Shown: positions 1 to 8,058 of the stretch, one piece after another
Numbering within the stretch: position 1 is the first letter of the stretch
Layout: each line of letters begins with the position of its first letter
From: Phaeovulum molybdatiresistens
GTDB taxonomy: Bacteria; Pseudomonadota; Alphaproteobacteria; Rhodobacterales; Rhodobacteraceae
Assembly: GCF_023544865.1 (NCBI RefSeq)
Contig: NZ_JAMJFX010000001.1
Span: 372,001 to 436,000, forward strand
Length of the DNA stretch: 64,000 nt
Direction of reading: 5' to 3'
Translations under genes and position numbers: made by a program
Notes under the pieces: generated by a model
Told to the model about the DNA's origin: nothing
Database searches by the model: none
Seen by the model: the letters and a program-made list of their open reading frames with translations, nothing else

Positions 1-178
1 ACCCTACAGCGGCCATCTGGACGGCGATGCCATCGACCGCCACGCGCTGACCCCGGGCCGGCCCAATGTGCTGATCGAGGTCCGCAACGACCTGATCGCC
101 ACCCCCGCCGATCAGATCGCCTGGGCCGACCGCCTGGCCCCGGTGCTGGAACAGGTGCTGGCCGCGACCGGGCTGTGA
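1..178 (+). CDS. N-formylglutamate amidohydrolase, C-terminal end (partial)
   Basis: Only the last 58 codons lie in the window; the gene begins upstream. The visible end contains PYSGHLDG, then a His-Ala pair and GRPNVLIEVRNDLI, which is the conserved C-terminal block of N-formylglutamate amidohydrolases. These metal-dependent enzymes split N-formyl-L-glutamate into formate and glutamate, often at the end of histidine degradation. The catalytic N-terminal part cannot be checked, so substrate specificity is open. The gene ends with TGA 66 bases before the next start. Confidence 0.75.
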   Translation, partial: PYSGHLDGDAIDRHALTPGRPNVLIEVRNDLIATPADQIAWADRLAPVLEQVLAATGL

Positions 179-244
179 CGCCCGCTTGACCGCCGCCACC
201 GCCCGGGCCTAGCCTTGGCCAAAGCCCGCCCGACCGGAGGCCCC

Positions 245-883
245 ATGCGCAACGCCGACCACCTTGCCGCCTTCGTGCGCGATGCCCTGATCGCTGGCCG
301 CCCCCGCCCCGAGATCGAGGCCGCGCTGCGCACCGCAGGCTGGACCCCGGCCGAGATATCCGAGGCGATGCAGGCCTGGGCCGAAGGCACCTTTCTGCCG
401 CCGGTGCCGCGCCCGCGCCCCTATGTCTCGGCGCGCGAGGCCTTTGTCTACGGGCTGATGTTTGTGGCGCTGGCGATGACCGCCTGGCACCTGACGGCGC
501 TGTCCTTCATGCTGATCGACCGCTGGCTGCCCGAACCGGGGCAACCCGATTGGGCGGCCTATCAGCTGGGCGGGATGCGCTGGTCGATCGCCACGCTGGC
601 CGTCTTTGCCCCGCTGTTTTTATGGCTGAACGCGCGCATCCTGCGCGACACCCGCACCGACCCCGGCAAGCGCCGGTCAACCGTGCGCAAATGGGTGGGG
701 CAAATCACGCTGTTCCTGGCCGCGATCGCGCTTCTGGGCGATCTGATCACGGTGATCCACGCCATGCTCAGCGGCGATCTGACCCTGCGGTTCGTGCTGA
801 AGGCGGGGGTGGTGGGCCTGGTGGCGGGCGCGATCTTCCTGGTCTTCCGGCAGGAAACACGGGGCGATGGCGATGCGCGCTGA
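245..883 (+). CDS. DUF5671 four-helix membrane protein
   Basis: A 212-residue protein of unknown function. Residues 1-50 form a soluble helical segment resembling a UBA-like fold (LRTAGWTPAEI). About four membrane segments follow, near 65-90, 102-121, 140-162 and 171-191. The pattern SAREAFVYGLMF, a middle WSIATLAVF and a final GDLITVIH matches the DUF5671 family common in Rhodobacteraceae. The start at 245 is preceded by GGAGG with four bases of spacing; an in-frame start at 215 lacks such a site. The next gene overlaps its end by 17 bases, so the two are probably co-expressed. Function is unknown; the family call is from memory of its pattern. Confidence 0.75.
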   Translation: MRNADHLAAFVRDALIAGRPRPEIEAALRTAGWTPAEISEAMQAWAEGTFLPPVPRPRPYVSAREAFVYGLMFVALAMTAWHLTALSFMLIDRWLPEPGQPDWAAYQLGGMRWSIATLAVFAPLFLWLNARILRDTRTDPGKRRSTVRKWVGQITLFLAAIALLGDLITVIHAMLSGDLTLRFVLKAGVVGLVAGAIFLVFRQETRGDGDAR

Positions 884-1277
884 CCAGCTGCCGCCAATCC
901 TGATCGGCGTCGCCGTTGCGGCGGCGATCGGGCTGGGCCTGATGGTCACCGGGGGGCCGGGCACGGGGCGGATGGAAAAACGTAACGCCCGGCGCCTGGC
1001 GGATCTGGCCGCGCTTGGCGATTATGTCATCTGCCTGGCCGATGCCGCCGACCACCGCCTGCCCGAGGCCCTGACCCGTTCGGATGCCTGCCGCCAGGAC
1101 ACCCCGTTCGAAGACCCCTTCACCGGCGCGCCCTATCGCTATGAACGCGCCAGCGACACCAGCTTTCGCCTTTGCGCAGGGTTTGAACGGCCCGCGCTGA
1201 TCCCCGATGCACAAATGAATGAGGGGCGCTTTGAACGCCCCTCGGGTTGTCTGATCTATCGCTATCCCCGGCCCTGA
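867..1277 (+). CDS. Small membrane-anchored protein of unknown function
   Basis: A 136-residue protein with one N-terminal membrane anchor (about residues 9-27) followed by a soluble, presumably periplasmic, domain with three cysteines (VICLAD, SDACRQD, FRLCAGF) and a fourth near the end (SGCLIYRY). It overlaps the DUF5671 gene upstream, suggesting translational coupling. A second ATG at 873 is an equally possible start. I do not recognise a named family. The cysteines could form disulfides if the domain is exported. A perfect hairpin lies inside the last part of the coding region. Confidence 0.6.
   Translation: MAMRADQLPPILIGVAVAAAIGLGLMVTGGPGTGRMEKRNARRLADLAALGDYVICLADAADHRLPEALTRSDACRQDTPFEDPFTGAPYRYERASDTSFRLCAGFERPALIPDAQMNEGRFERPSGCLIYRYPRP
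1221..1243. repeat. 8-bp perfect inverted repeat inside a gene end
   Basis: GAGGGGCG and its exact reverse complement CGCCCCTC are separated by seven bases. It lies 35 bases before the stop of the small membrane protein gene and upstream of the convergent aminotransferase gene. It may help end transcription, but there is no T-run after it. Confidence 0.5.
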
Positions 1278-1298
1278 GACGGGCCAGACCGCCGCCCT

Positions 1299-2162
1299 TC
1301 AGACCGCCGCCTTGCGGCTTTCCTCCAGGTAGATCTCGCGCAGGCGGGTCGCCACCGGGCCGGGCACACCCGCGCCGATCCGGGCCCCGTCCAGTTCGAC
1401 CACCGGCATCACGAAAGCCGAGGCCGAGGTGATGAAGGCCTCATCCGCCGCCTTTGCCTCGGCCACGGTAAAGGACCGTTCTTCCACCTCCATCTGCGCC
1501 TCGGCGGCATAGCGCAGCACGGCGGCGCGGGTGATCCCGTGCAGGATGTCGTTGGACAGCTGACGGGTGATGATCTTGTTGCCCGTCACGATATAGGCGT
1601 TGTTCGATGTGCCCTCGGTCACCAGCCCATCCTCGACGAACCAGGCATCATCCACCCCGGCCTTCTTCGCCATCATCTTGCCCATCGACGGATACAGCAG
1701 CTGCACCGTCTTGATGTCGCGCCGACCCCAGCGGATGTCGTCGATGCTGATCACCTTCAGCCCGGTGCGCGCCTGCGGATTGTCGGCCAAACCCGGCTTG
1801 GACTGGGTGAACAGCACCACCGTCGGCTTGGTCTTTGCCGGATCGGGGAAGGCAAAGTCGCGGTCGCCCGGATTGCCGCGGGTGACCTGCAGATAGACCA
1901 GACCGTCGGTGATGGCGTTGCGCGCCACCATCTCGCGGTGCACGGCCAGCCAGTCGGCATCGCTCAGCGGGTTCTCGATCTCCAGCTCGGACAGCGACCG
2001 GGCCAGCCGCTTCAGGTGGCCGGCAAAGTCGATCAGCTTGCCATCCAGAACCGAGGTCACCTCATAGACGCCATCGGCCATCAGGAAGCCGCGGTCAAAG
2101 ACCGACACATGGGCCTCCGCCTCGGGAACATAGGCGCCATTCACATAGACAGTCCGGCTCAT
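1299..2162 (-). CDS. dat: D-amino-acid aminotransferase (class IV PLP enzyme)
   Basis: A 287-residue fold-type IV aminotransferase. The N-terminus (VYVNGAYVPEAEAHVSVFDRGF) and the DGVYEV block are typical of the D-alanine aminotransferase branch, which exchanges amino groups between D-amino acids and 2-oxo acids in the cytoplasm. The PLP lysine is most likely in DIKTVQLL. SNNAY and the C-terminal FITSASAFVMPV block fit the family. The ATG at 2162 follows GAGGAGG; the reading frame is open further upstream but that part overlaps the racemase gene. It lies 67 bases after a DgcA-like racemase on the same strand. A branched-chain aminotransferase is the main alternative. Confidence 0.85.
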   Translation of the reverse strand: MSRTVYVNGAYVPEAEAHVSVFDRGFLMADGVYEVTSVLDGKLIDFAGHLKRLARSLSELEIENPLSDADWLAVHREMVARNAITDGLVYLQVTRGNPGDRDFAFPDPAKTKPTVVLFTQSKPGLADNPQARTGLKVISIDDIRWGRRDIKTVQLLYPSMGKMMAKKAGVDDAWFVEDGLVTEGTSNNAYIVTGNKIITRQLSNDILHGITRAAVLRYAAEAQMEVEERSFTVAEAKAADEAFITSASAFVMPVVELDGARIGAGVPGPVATRLREIYLEESRKAAV

Positions 2163-2229
2163 CACGGCCTCCTCGGGTGGGATCAGGTTGCCTCGCTTTT
2201 GATCCTCGGGCCCGTGGGCGTCAAGCCCC

Positions 2230-3192
2230 TCAGCCCCACAGCGCCGCCTCGGGCGGATGCACCCCTTGCGCGTCGTAATGCAGCGGATGGGCGCGATCCT
2301 CGGCCAGCAGCAACGGCCCGTCCAGATCGACGATCCCCGCCCCCTGCCCCACCAGAACCGCCGGCGCCATTGCAAGGCTAGACCCCACCATGCAGCCAAC
2401 CATCACGCCATAGCCCTCAACCCGCGCCAGATCGCGCAGCGCAAGCGCCTCGGTCAGGCCGCCGGTCTTGTCCAGCTTGATGTTCACAATGTCATACTTG
2501 CCCGCCAGATGATCCAGGCTGGCGCGGTCATGACAGCTTTCATCGGCACAGACCGGCAGCGGGCGGGCGATTTCGGCCAGCATCTCATCGGCACCGGCAG
2601 ACAGCGGCTGTTCCACCATCGCCACGCCCAGACGCACCAGATGCGGGGCCAGATGGGCATAGACATCGGCGGTCCAGCCCTCATTCGCATCGACGATGAT
2701 GCGCGCGCGGGGGGCGCCTGCGCGCACCGCCTCCAGCCGGGGCATGTCATCGGGCGTGCCCAGCTTGATCTTCAGGATGGGACGATGCGCATGACGCGCG
2801 GCGGCGGCACGCATCCGTTCGGGCGTGTCCAGCGACAGGGTATAGGCGGTGACCAATGGTCCCGGCACAGGCAGCCCCGACAGATCCCAGACCCGCTTGC
2901 CCGCGGCCTTCGCCTCCAGATCCCACAGGGCGCAATCCACCGCATTGCGCGCCGCACCGGGCGGCAAGGCATCCTGCAGCGCGGCGCGGCTGATCCCCTC
3001 GGGCAGCCCCTCGATCTGGGCCGCCACGCTGTCCAGGCTTTCGCCATAGCGGGCATAGGGCACACATTCACCCCGCCCCTCATGCCCACCCCGCGCGACC
3101 CGCACCGTCAGCACCCGCGCCTCGGTCCGCGCCCCGCGCGAGATGGTGAACACCTCGGCCAAACGGAACACATCCGCAGTCACCGAAATCAT
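2230..3192 (-). CDS. dgcA: Enolase-superfamily dipeptide epimerase / N-acetyl-D-glutamate racemase (DgcA-like)
   Basis: A 320-residue muconate-lactonizing-type enolase-superfamily protein. The expected catalytic set is visible: KIKL (Lys141/Lys143), metal ligands Asp168 (VDANEGW), Glu194 (VEQPL) and Asp217 (ADES), and the second-face Lys in NIKLDKTGG. Known relatives are L-Ala-D/L-Glu epimerases of peptidoglycan recycling and DgcA, an N-acetyl-D-glutamate racemase. Sequence alone does not separate these. The ATG at 3192 follows AAGGGGG. Followed on the same strand by a D-amino-acid aminotransferase, which suggests a D-amino-acid or wall-peptide salvage unit (inference). Confidence 0.8.
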   Translation of the reverse strand: MISVTADVFRLAEVFTISRGARTEARVLTVRVARGGHEGRGECVPYARYGESLDSVAAQIEGLPEGISRAALQDALPPGAARNAVDCALWDLEAKAAGKRVWDLSGLPVPGPLVTAYTLSLDTPERMRAAAARHAHRPILKIKLGTPDDMPRLEAVRAGAPRARIIVDANEGWTADVYAHLAPHLVRLGVAMVEQPLSAGADEMLAEIARPLPVCADESCHDRASLDHLAGKYDIVNIKLDKTGGLTEALALRDLARVEGYGVMVGCMVGSSLAMAPAVLVGQGAGIVDLDGPLLLAEDRAHPLHYDAQGVHPPEAALWG

Positions 3193-3199
3193 CCGCGCC

Positions 3200-3233
3200 C
3201 CCTTCGGCTTTGCCCAAATATCCCCGCCGGAGG
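3200..3233 (+). repeat. Composite intergenic repeat, copy A (head only)
   Basis: The segment carries the TTCGGCTTTGC head followed by CCAAATATCCCCGCC, matching the first part of copies F and G elsewhere in this window, but without the full hairpin tail. It sits in the divergent gap between the racemase and mcl1, just upstream of the racemase start. Confidence 0.6.
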
Positions 3234-3390
3234 CTTCCGCACCCCCCACCGGCACAGCCTGTCAGAGGATGCCCGACAGGTCCACCGGCACCACCACTTT
3301 CTGCGCCTGCGAAAGGGTGCTTGAAACCGTTGGCGCAATAATCTATCCCACCGGCAGCAAAAACCGAAACATCCTTGCGAAAGGCCCGCC

Positions 3391-4347
3391 ATGAGCTTCC
3401 GCGTCCAGCCCGCTGCCCCCGCCCGTCCCAACCGCTGCCAGTTGTTCGGCCCCGGTTCGCGCCCCGCGCTGTTCGAGAAGATGGCGAAATCGGCCGCCGA
3501 CGTGATCAACCTCGACCTGGAAGATTCGGTGGCCCCCGACGACAAGGCACAGGCCCGCGCGAACATCATCCAGGCCAGCCATGACATCGACTGGGGCAAC
3601 AAGTATCTGTCGGTCCGCATCAACGGGCTGGATACCCCCTACTGGTATCGCGATGTGGTGGACCTGCTGGAACAGGGCTCTGAACGCATTGACCAGATCA
3701 TGATCCCCAAGGTCGGTTGTGCCGCCGATGTCTATGCCGTCGACGCACTGGTCACCGCGGTTGAGGCCGCCAAGGGCCGCAAGAAGCGCATCAGCCTTGA
3801 GGTGATCATCGAATCCGCCGCCGGCATCGCCCATGTCGAGGAAATCGCGGCCGCGTCCCCGCGCCTTCAGGCCATGAGCCTGGGGGCGGCGGATTTCGCC
3901 GCCTCGATGGGCATGGCCACCACCGGTATCGGCGGCACGCAGGAAAACTACTACATGCTGCGCGAAGGCGCGAAATACTGGTCGGACCCGTGGCACTGGG
4001 CGCAGGCCGCCATCGTCGCCGCCTGCCGCACGCATGGCATCCTGCCGGTCGATGGCCCGTTCGGCGACTTTTCCGATGACGAAGGCTTCCGCGCGCAGGC
4101 GCTGCGTTCGGCCACGCTGGGCATGGTCGGCAAATGGGCGATCCACCCGAAACAGGTGGCCCTGGCCAATGAGGTCTTCACCCCGTCCGAGGCCGCCGTG
4201 GCCGAGGCCCGCGAAATCCTGGCCGCGATGGAAAAAGCCAAGGCCGAGGGCCTGGGCGCCACCACTTACAAAGGCCGCCTGGTTGACATAGCGTCCATTC
4301 GTCAGGCAGAAGTGATCGTGCGACAGGCAGAGATGATCGCCGGTTAA
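3391..4347 (+). CDS. mcl1: L-malyl-CoA / beta-methylmalyl-CoA lyase
   Basis: A 318-residue CitE-like lyase matching Mcl1 of Rhodobacter. It cleaves beta-methylmalyl-CoA to glyoxylate and propionyl-CoA and reversibly forms L-malyl-CoA from glyoxylate and acetyl-CoA, in the ethylmalonyl-CoA pathway for acetate assimilation. Family marks seen are the N-terminal block RCQLFGPGSRPALFEKMA, NLDLEDSVAPDDK, VRINGLDTPYWYRD, MIPKVG, LEVIIESAAGI and WAIHPKQ. The length is typical. A 198-base gap with no other gene precedes it, so it has its own promoter region. A strong hairpin terminator follows. Confidence 0.93.
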   Translation: MSFRVQPAAPARPNRCQLFGPGSRPALFEKMAKSAADVINLDLEDSVAPDDKAQARANIIQASHDIDWGNKYLSVRINGLDTPYWYRDVVDLLEQGSERIDQIMIPKVGCAADVYAVDALVTAVEAAKGRKKRISLEVIIESAAGIAHVEEIAAASPRLQAMSLGAADFAASMGMATTGIGGTQENYYMLREGAKYWSDPWHWAQAAIVAACRTHGILPVDGPFGDFSDDEGFRAQALRSATLGMVGKWAIHPKQVALANEVFTPSEAAVAEAREILAAMEKAKAEGLGATTYKGRLVDIASIRQAEVIVRQAEMIAG

Positions 4348-4404
4348 GAAGATTGCGAATCCCGGAGCGGCAGGGAGGGGAGGCCCGGCCAGCATGAGGG
4401 AACA

Positions 4405-4444
4405 GGAACGCCCCGACCCGCCGGTCGGGGCGTTTCCGTTTTTG
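4405..4444 (+). terminator. Rho-independent terminator after mcl1
   Basis: A 12-bp perfect stem (AACGCCCCGACC pairing with GGTCGGGGCGTT) with a four-base loop is followed by CCGTTTTT. It lies about 60 bases after the mcl1 stop and reads in the same direction. Confidence 0.85.
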
Positions 4445-4583
4445 CCCCCGTCCCCACACGCGCGCCCTGTCCCGCACCCGGACACCATGCCGCATGGTCA
4501 AGGCCCGACCCGCAGACCACTTTGGCCGCGCGGCGCGGGGCGTTTCGCGCGGCGTTCATTCACACTGCTTTTTGGGTCTTGCG

Positions 4584-5015
4584 ATGAGAACAAAGCTTCT
4601 TCCGATCGTCCTTGCCGCCTGCCTGACCGCAGGCGCGGCCGCCGCCCAGATGGCGCCGTCGAATCCCGCCGAAACCGGCCTGGCCACGCCGATCGTCGCG
4701 CTGACCGGGGTGTTGTCGAAAAACGCGGATGCCCTGGGCCTGGATGAGCCACAGCGCGCCGCGGTCAAGGACTGGGTCGCGACCATGCCCGCCAAACGCA
4801 AGGCGGTTGAGGATGAAACCGTCGCGCTGCGCACCGAATTGCGTGCCGCGATCGCAGCCGGCGCCCCGCGCGAGGAACGCCAGGCCCTGGCCGAACGGAT
4901 CGGCGCCAATGAAACCCGGCTGATGATGATGCGCTCGGACTGCGCAGACAACTGGCGCACCGTCCTGTCGGCCGATCAGTTCGCCAAGCTGCTGGCGCTT
5001 GCCGGCGTCCAGTAA
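4584..5015 (+). CDS. Spy/CpxP-like periplasmic protein
   Basis: A 143-residue exported helical protein. The first 21 residues form a signal peptide ([21 protein letters not shown]) with cleavage probably before Gln. The mature part is charged and helix-rich with a C-terminal [10 protein letters not shown] that resembles the LTxxQ motif of Spy/CpxP envelope-stress chaperones. The ATG at 4584 places the signal peptide at the terminus; a longer frame from 4494 would bury it. It stands alone between the mcl1 terminator and accA. The chaperone role is inferred from composition and motif only. Confidence 0.6.
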   Translation: MRTKLLPIVLAACLTAGAAAAQMAPSNPAETGLATPIVALTGVLSKNADALGLDEPQRAAVKDWVATMPAKRKAVEDETVALRTELRAAIAAGAPREERQALAERIGANETRLMMMRSDCADNWRTVLSADQFAKLLALAGVQ

Positions 5016-5142
5016 CCGCCCCTTCCCAACCGGCGCGCGCGGCACCATCCGCGCGCCCGGAACCTGCCCAGCCACCCGGCGCTCAGTTGCAATTCCACCG
5101 CCGGGGCTTCATATAGGCCGGGTTATGCAACGGAGGGATCCG

Positions 5143-6105
5143 ATGACCACCTATCTCGAGTTCGAAAAGCCCCTGGCCGAAATCGAAGGCAAGGCCGAAG
5201 AGCTGCGGGCGCTGGCGCGCAAGAACGAGGAGATGGACGTCGAGAAAGAGGCCGCCGCGCTGGACCGCAAGGCCGAGCAGCTGCTGGCCGACCTCTACAA
5301 GGATCTGTCGCCCTGGCGCAAATGCCAGGTGGCCCGCCACCCCGACCGGCCCCATTGCAAGGATTACATCGAGGGGCTGTTCACCGAATACACGCCGCTG
5401 GCGGGTGATCGCAACTTTGCCGATGACCATGCGGTGATGGGCGGGCTGGCCCGGTTCAACGACATGCCCGTGATGGTGATCGGGCATGAAAAGGGCCATG
5501 ACACCGCCAGCCGCATCACCCGCAATTTCGGCATGGCCCGGCCCGAAGGCTATCGCAAGGCGATCCGGCTGATGGACATGGCGCACCGTTTCGGCCTGCC
5601 GGTGGTGACGCTGATCGACACGCCCGGCGCCTACCCCGGCAAGGGCGCCGAAGAACGCGGCCAGTCCGAGGCGATCGCCCGGTCCACGCAGAAATGCCTT
5701 GGCATCGGCGTGCCGCTGGTGTCGGTCATCATCGGCGAGGGCGGATCCGGCGGGGCGGTGGCCTTTGCCACGGCCGACCGGATCGCCATGCTGGAACATT
5801 CCGTCTATTCGGTGATTTCGCCCGAGGGCTGCGCCTCGATCCTGTGGAAGGATTCCGAAAAGATGCGCGAGGCCGCCGAGGCACTGCGCCTGACCGCGCA
5901 AGACCTCAAGAAGCTGGGCGTGATCGACAGCATCATCAAGGAACCCGTGGGTGGCGCGCAACGCGGGCGCGAGGCGGCAATTGCCGCCGTGGGCGCGGAA
6001 ATCGCGGCGATGCTGGATGCGCTGAAAGGCAAGAAACCGGCCGAACTGATCAAGGACCGCCGCCGCAAGTTCCTGGACATGGGGTCCAAGGGCCTGGCTG
6101 CATGA
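5143..6105 (+). CDS. accA: Acetyl-CoA carboxylase carboxyltransferase subunit alpha
   Basis: A 320-residue subunit that with AccD transfers the carboxyl group from carboxybiotin to acetyl-CoA, giving malonyl-CoA for fatty acid synthesis. Seen are the N-terminal [13 protein letters not shown] helix, [12 protein letters not shown], the crotonase-fold loop [31 protein letters not shown], and [13 protein letters not shown]. The length matches the family. The start follows CGGAGGG. Its stop overlaps the next gene's ATG by four bases, so a small efflux gene is translationally coupled to it. Confidence 0.95.
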   Translation: MTTYLEFEKPLAEIEGKAEELRALARKNEEMDVEKEAAALDRKAEQLLADLYKDLSPWRKCQVARHPDRPHCKDYIEGLFTEYTPLAGDRNFADDHAVMGGLARFNDMPVMVIGHEKGHDTASRITRNFGMARPEGYRKAIRLMDMAHRFGLPVVTLIDTPGAYPGKGAEERGQSEAIARSTQKCLGIGVPLVSVIIGEGGSGGAVAFATADRIAMLEHSVYSVISPEGCASILWKDSEKMREAAEALRLTAQDLKKLGVIDSIIKEPVGGAQRGREAAIAAVGAEIAAMLDALKGKKPAELIKDRRRKFLDMGSKGLAA

Positions 6106-6416
6106 GCCCTTGGGCACTGGTGCTGATCGCTGGATTTCTGGAAACCGCCTGGGCGCTGGGGCTGAAATATTCCGAAGGCTTCACCCGCCCGATCCCGTCG
6201 GCGCTGACGATTCTGGGCGCCTTGGCAAGTTTCTGGCTGCTCAGCCTGGCGATGAAATCGCTGCCGGTGGGCACGGCCTATGCGGTCTGGGTGGGCATCG
6301 GCGCGGTGGGCACCGCGCTGGCGGCGGTTATTTTGCTGGATGAACCCTTCACGCCGCTGCGCCTGGCCGGCATCGCGGCCATCGTCGGCGGCATCGTCAC
6401 GCTGAAATTCGCCTGA
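6102..6416 (+). CDS. gdx: SMR-family guanidinium exporter (SugE/Gdx type)
   Basis: A 104-residue, four-helix small multidrug resistance protein. The conserved Glu of helix 1 is present (AGFLETAW). The [14 protein letters not shown] and [18 protein letters not shown] blocks are those of the SugE/Gdx subclass, which exchanges guanidinium for protons and acts as a dual-topology dimer. Its ATG overlaps the accA stop (ATGA), so no guanidine riboswitch can directly precede it and its expression should follow accA. Specificity between guanidinium and quaternary ammonium compounds is assigned by subfamily pattern only. Confidence 0.85.
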   Translation: MSPWALVLIAGFLETAWALGLKYSEGFTRPIPSALTILGALASFWLLSLAMKSLPVGTAYAVWVGIGAVGTALAAVILLDEPFTPLRLAGIAAIVGGIVTLKFA

Positions 6417-6418
6417 CG

Positions 6419-6436
6419 CGCTAGTGCGACCTAGCG
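6419..6436. repeat. Convergent-end inverted repeat (gdx/plsC)
   Basis: CGCTAG and CTAGCG are separated by six bases; the right arm contains the TAG stop of plsC. It lies in the 14-base gap between two converging genes and may act as a short bidirectional hairpin. Confidence 0.45.
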
Positions 6437-7162
6437 GCCAAAGCCCGCCTCGGCCATCAGCCGGTCCGAGGCGGTTTCCACCGCTTCCTCCAGCCGGGTC
6501 ATGAATTCCTGGGTATCGACACCGGGATGGATCGTAGGCAGGAATTCCACCACCGCCAGTCCGGGTTTGCGATACATCGACCGACGCGGCCAGAACACGC
6601 CGACATTCGTGGCCACCGGCACGCAGGGCTGGCCCAGATCGCGGTAGAGCGCCGCCGTGCCCACCTTGTAGGGCACCTTGGCGCCGGGCGCGACACGCGT
6701 GCCTTGGGAAAAGATGATCAGCTGGCCGCCCTTGTGGCGCCCGCCATTCGCCTCGGCCAGCATCGCGCGGATCGCGGCGCCGCGCTTGCCCCGGTCCACC
6801 GGGATGCAGCCGATCAACCATGCATACCAACCCACGAAGGGCGCCCAGACCAGTTCCTTCTTCATGATGAAGCGGCCCTGCGGCACGGCGCGGAAGATCA
6901 GCAGGATGTCTAGAAAGCTTTGATGCTTGGCCGCGATCAGCACATCGCCTGTGGGCGGGGTGCCGCGCACCTCGGACCGCAGGCCGATCATCCAGCGCGC
7001 GGTGAACACGACCCAGTGGCAATAGGTCTGGCAGACCCAGATCGCCCCGGCGCGGCCGCCCAGAATGGCCACCGGCAGCAGGCCCACCGCGATCACCGCC
7101 AGCATCACATACATCTGCACGATGAACAGGACCGAACGGACATATTGCAGCGCGTGGCTCAT
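6431..7162 (-). CDS. plsC: 1-acyl-sn-glycerol-3-phosphate acyltransferase
   Basis: A 243-residue membrane-bound acyltransferase making phosphatidic acid from lysophosphatidic acid. N-terminal hydrophobic stretches (about residues 10-50) precede the HX4D motif (His80 to Asp85, KHQSFLD). The later block reads FSQGTR, where most relatives have FPEGTR; the Glu is replaced by Gln. GCIPVDRGKRG and VPVATNVGVFW fit the other conserved blocks. The ATG at 7162 overlaps the ftsX stop by four bases; a longer upstream frame would overlap ftsX much more. It is the third gene of an ftsE-ftsX-plsC operon. Confidence 0.87.
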   Translation of the reverse strand: MSHALQYVRSVLFIVQMYVMLAVIAVGLLPVAILGGRAGAIWVCQTYCHWVVFTARWMIGLRSEVRGTPPTGDVLIAAKHQSFLDILLIFRAVPQGRFIMKKELVWAPFVGWYAWLIGCIPVDRGKRGAAIRAMLAEANGGRHKGGQLIIFSQGTRVAPGAKVPYKVGTAALYRDLGQPCVPVATNVGVFWPRRSMYRKPGLAVVEFLPTIHPGVDTQEFMTRLEEAVETASDRLMAEAGFGR

Positions 7163-8058
7163 CTGATCCCCCTCAACATGCGCAGCGCGGCGGCGCGCGT
7201 CGCGGCAAAGGCCACCGCCGCGGCCATCGGCGGTATCATCATCGGCCACAGCCAGCCGGCGCCTTCGAACCCCAGCCCGGTCAGGAAGCCGCCCGCCGCA
7301 TCCGCCTCGGGCAGCAGCGCCACGGCGATCATGCCCAGCACCGTGCCCAGCGCCGCACCCGACAGCCCGCGCAACGTGAATCGGCGCACGAAGGCCCGCG
7401 CGATATAGCTGTCGCGCGCGCCGACCAGCCGCAGCACGCGGATCACCTGGCCATTGGCGGCCAGCGCGGCCTGCGCGGCCAGCGTGATCATGCCCGCCGT
7501 CGCCCCACCGATCAGCACCAGCGAGATCAGGCCCAGAAACCGCAACCGTTCCGCCGCCGATACCAGTGGGCGGCGCCAGCGGGTGTGATCGTCCAGCACC
7601 GCGCCGGGCGCCTCGGCGGCAAGGCGCAGGCGCAGGCCTTCGCCGTCCACACCCTCGGCGGTTTCGGTCAGCGCGATCAGCTGCGGCAGGGGCAGCGTCT
7701 CGACCGGCAGGTCGGGGCCGAACCAGGGGTCCAGTAGGGCGCGCATCTCATCCTCGTCCAGCGCGCGGTAATCGGCAATGCCGGGCGTCGTGGCCAGCAC
7801 CTCAAGCACCGCGCGGGTCTGGGTCGGCATCTGATCGACCGGGGCCGAGATGCGAATGGTGGCCGACCGCGCCAGCGCATCCGACCAGCGATCCGCCAGC
7901 CGCCCCGTCGCCAGCGCCAGCGCCAGCGCAAAAACCGCCAGAAACGCCATCGCCGCCGCCGACAGCACCGTCAGCCAGGCGGTGTGCCCGGTCGGCGGCA
8001 CCACCCGGTCAACGCCGCGCCCGTCCGCGCGGATCAAGGCCAGAACCGCCCGCATCAC
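7159..8058 (-). CDS. ftsX: Cell-division ABC transporter permease FtsX
   Basis: A 299-residue inner-membrane protein with one N-terminal membrane helix (about 27-51), a periplasmic domain (about 52-170) and three C-terminal helices, the FtsX topology. With FtsE it couples ATP hydrolysis to activation of peptidoglycan hydrolases at the division septum. The cytoplasmic loop RVLRLVGARDSYIARAFVRRF is the typical FtsX/MacB coupling segment. Either GTG at 8058 (four-base overlap with ftsE) or ATG at 8055 (one-base overlap) may be the start. The sequence is divergent, as is usual for alphaproteobacterial FtsX, so part of the confidence comes from ftsE next door. Confidence 0.85.
   Translation of the reverse strand: MMRAVLALIRADGRGVDRVVPPTGHTAWLTVLSAAAMAFLAVFALALALATGRLADRWSDALARSATIRISAPVDQMPTQTRAVLEVLATTPGIADYRALDEDEMRALLDPWFGPDLPVETLPLPQLIALTETAEGVDGEGLRLRLAAEAPGAVLDDHTRWRRPLVSAAERLRFLGLISLVLIGGATAGMITLAAQAALAANGQVIRVLRLVGARDSYIARAFVRRFTLRGLSGAALGTVLGMIAVALLPEADAAGGFLTGLGFEGAGWLWPMMIPPMAAAVAFAATRAAALRMLRGIR

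Noticed and set aside
6102..6130. Guanidine riboswitch for the SMR gene
   Set aside because: The gene starts inside the end of accA; there is no untranslated leader to hold one.
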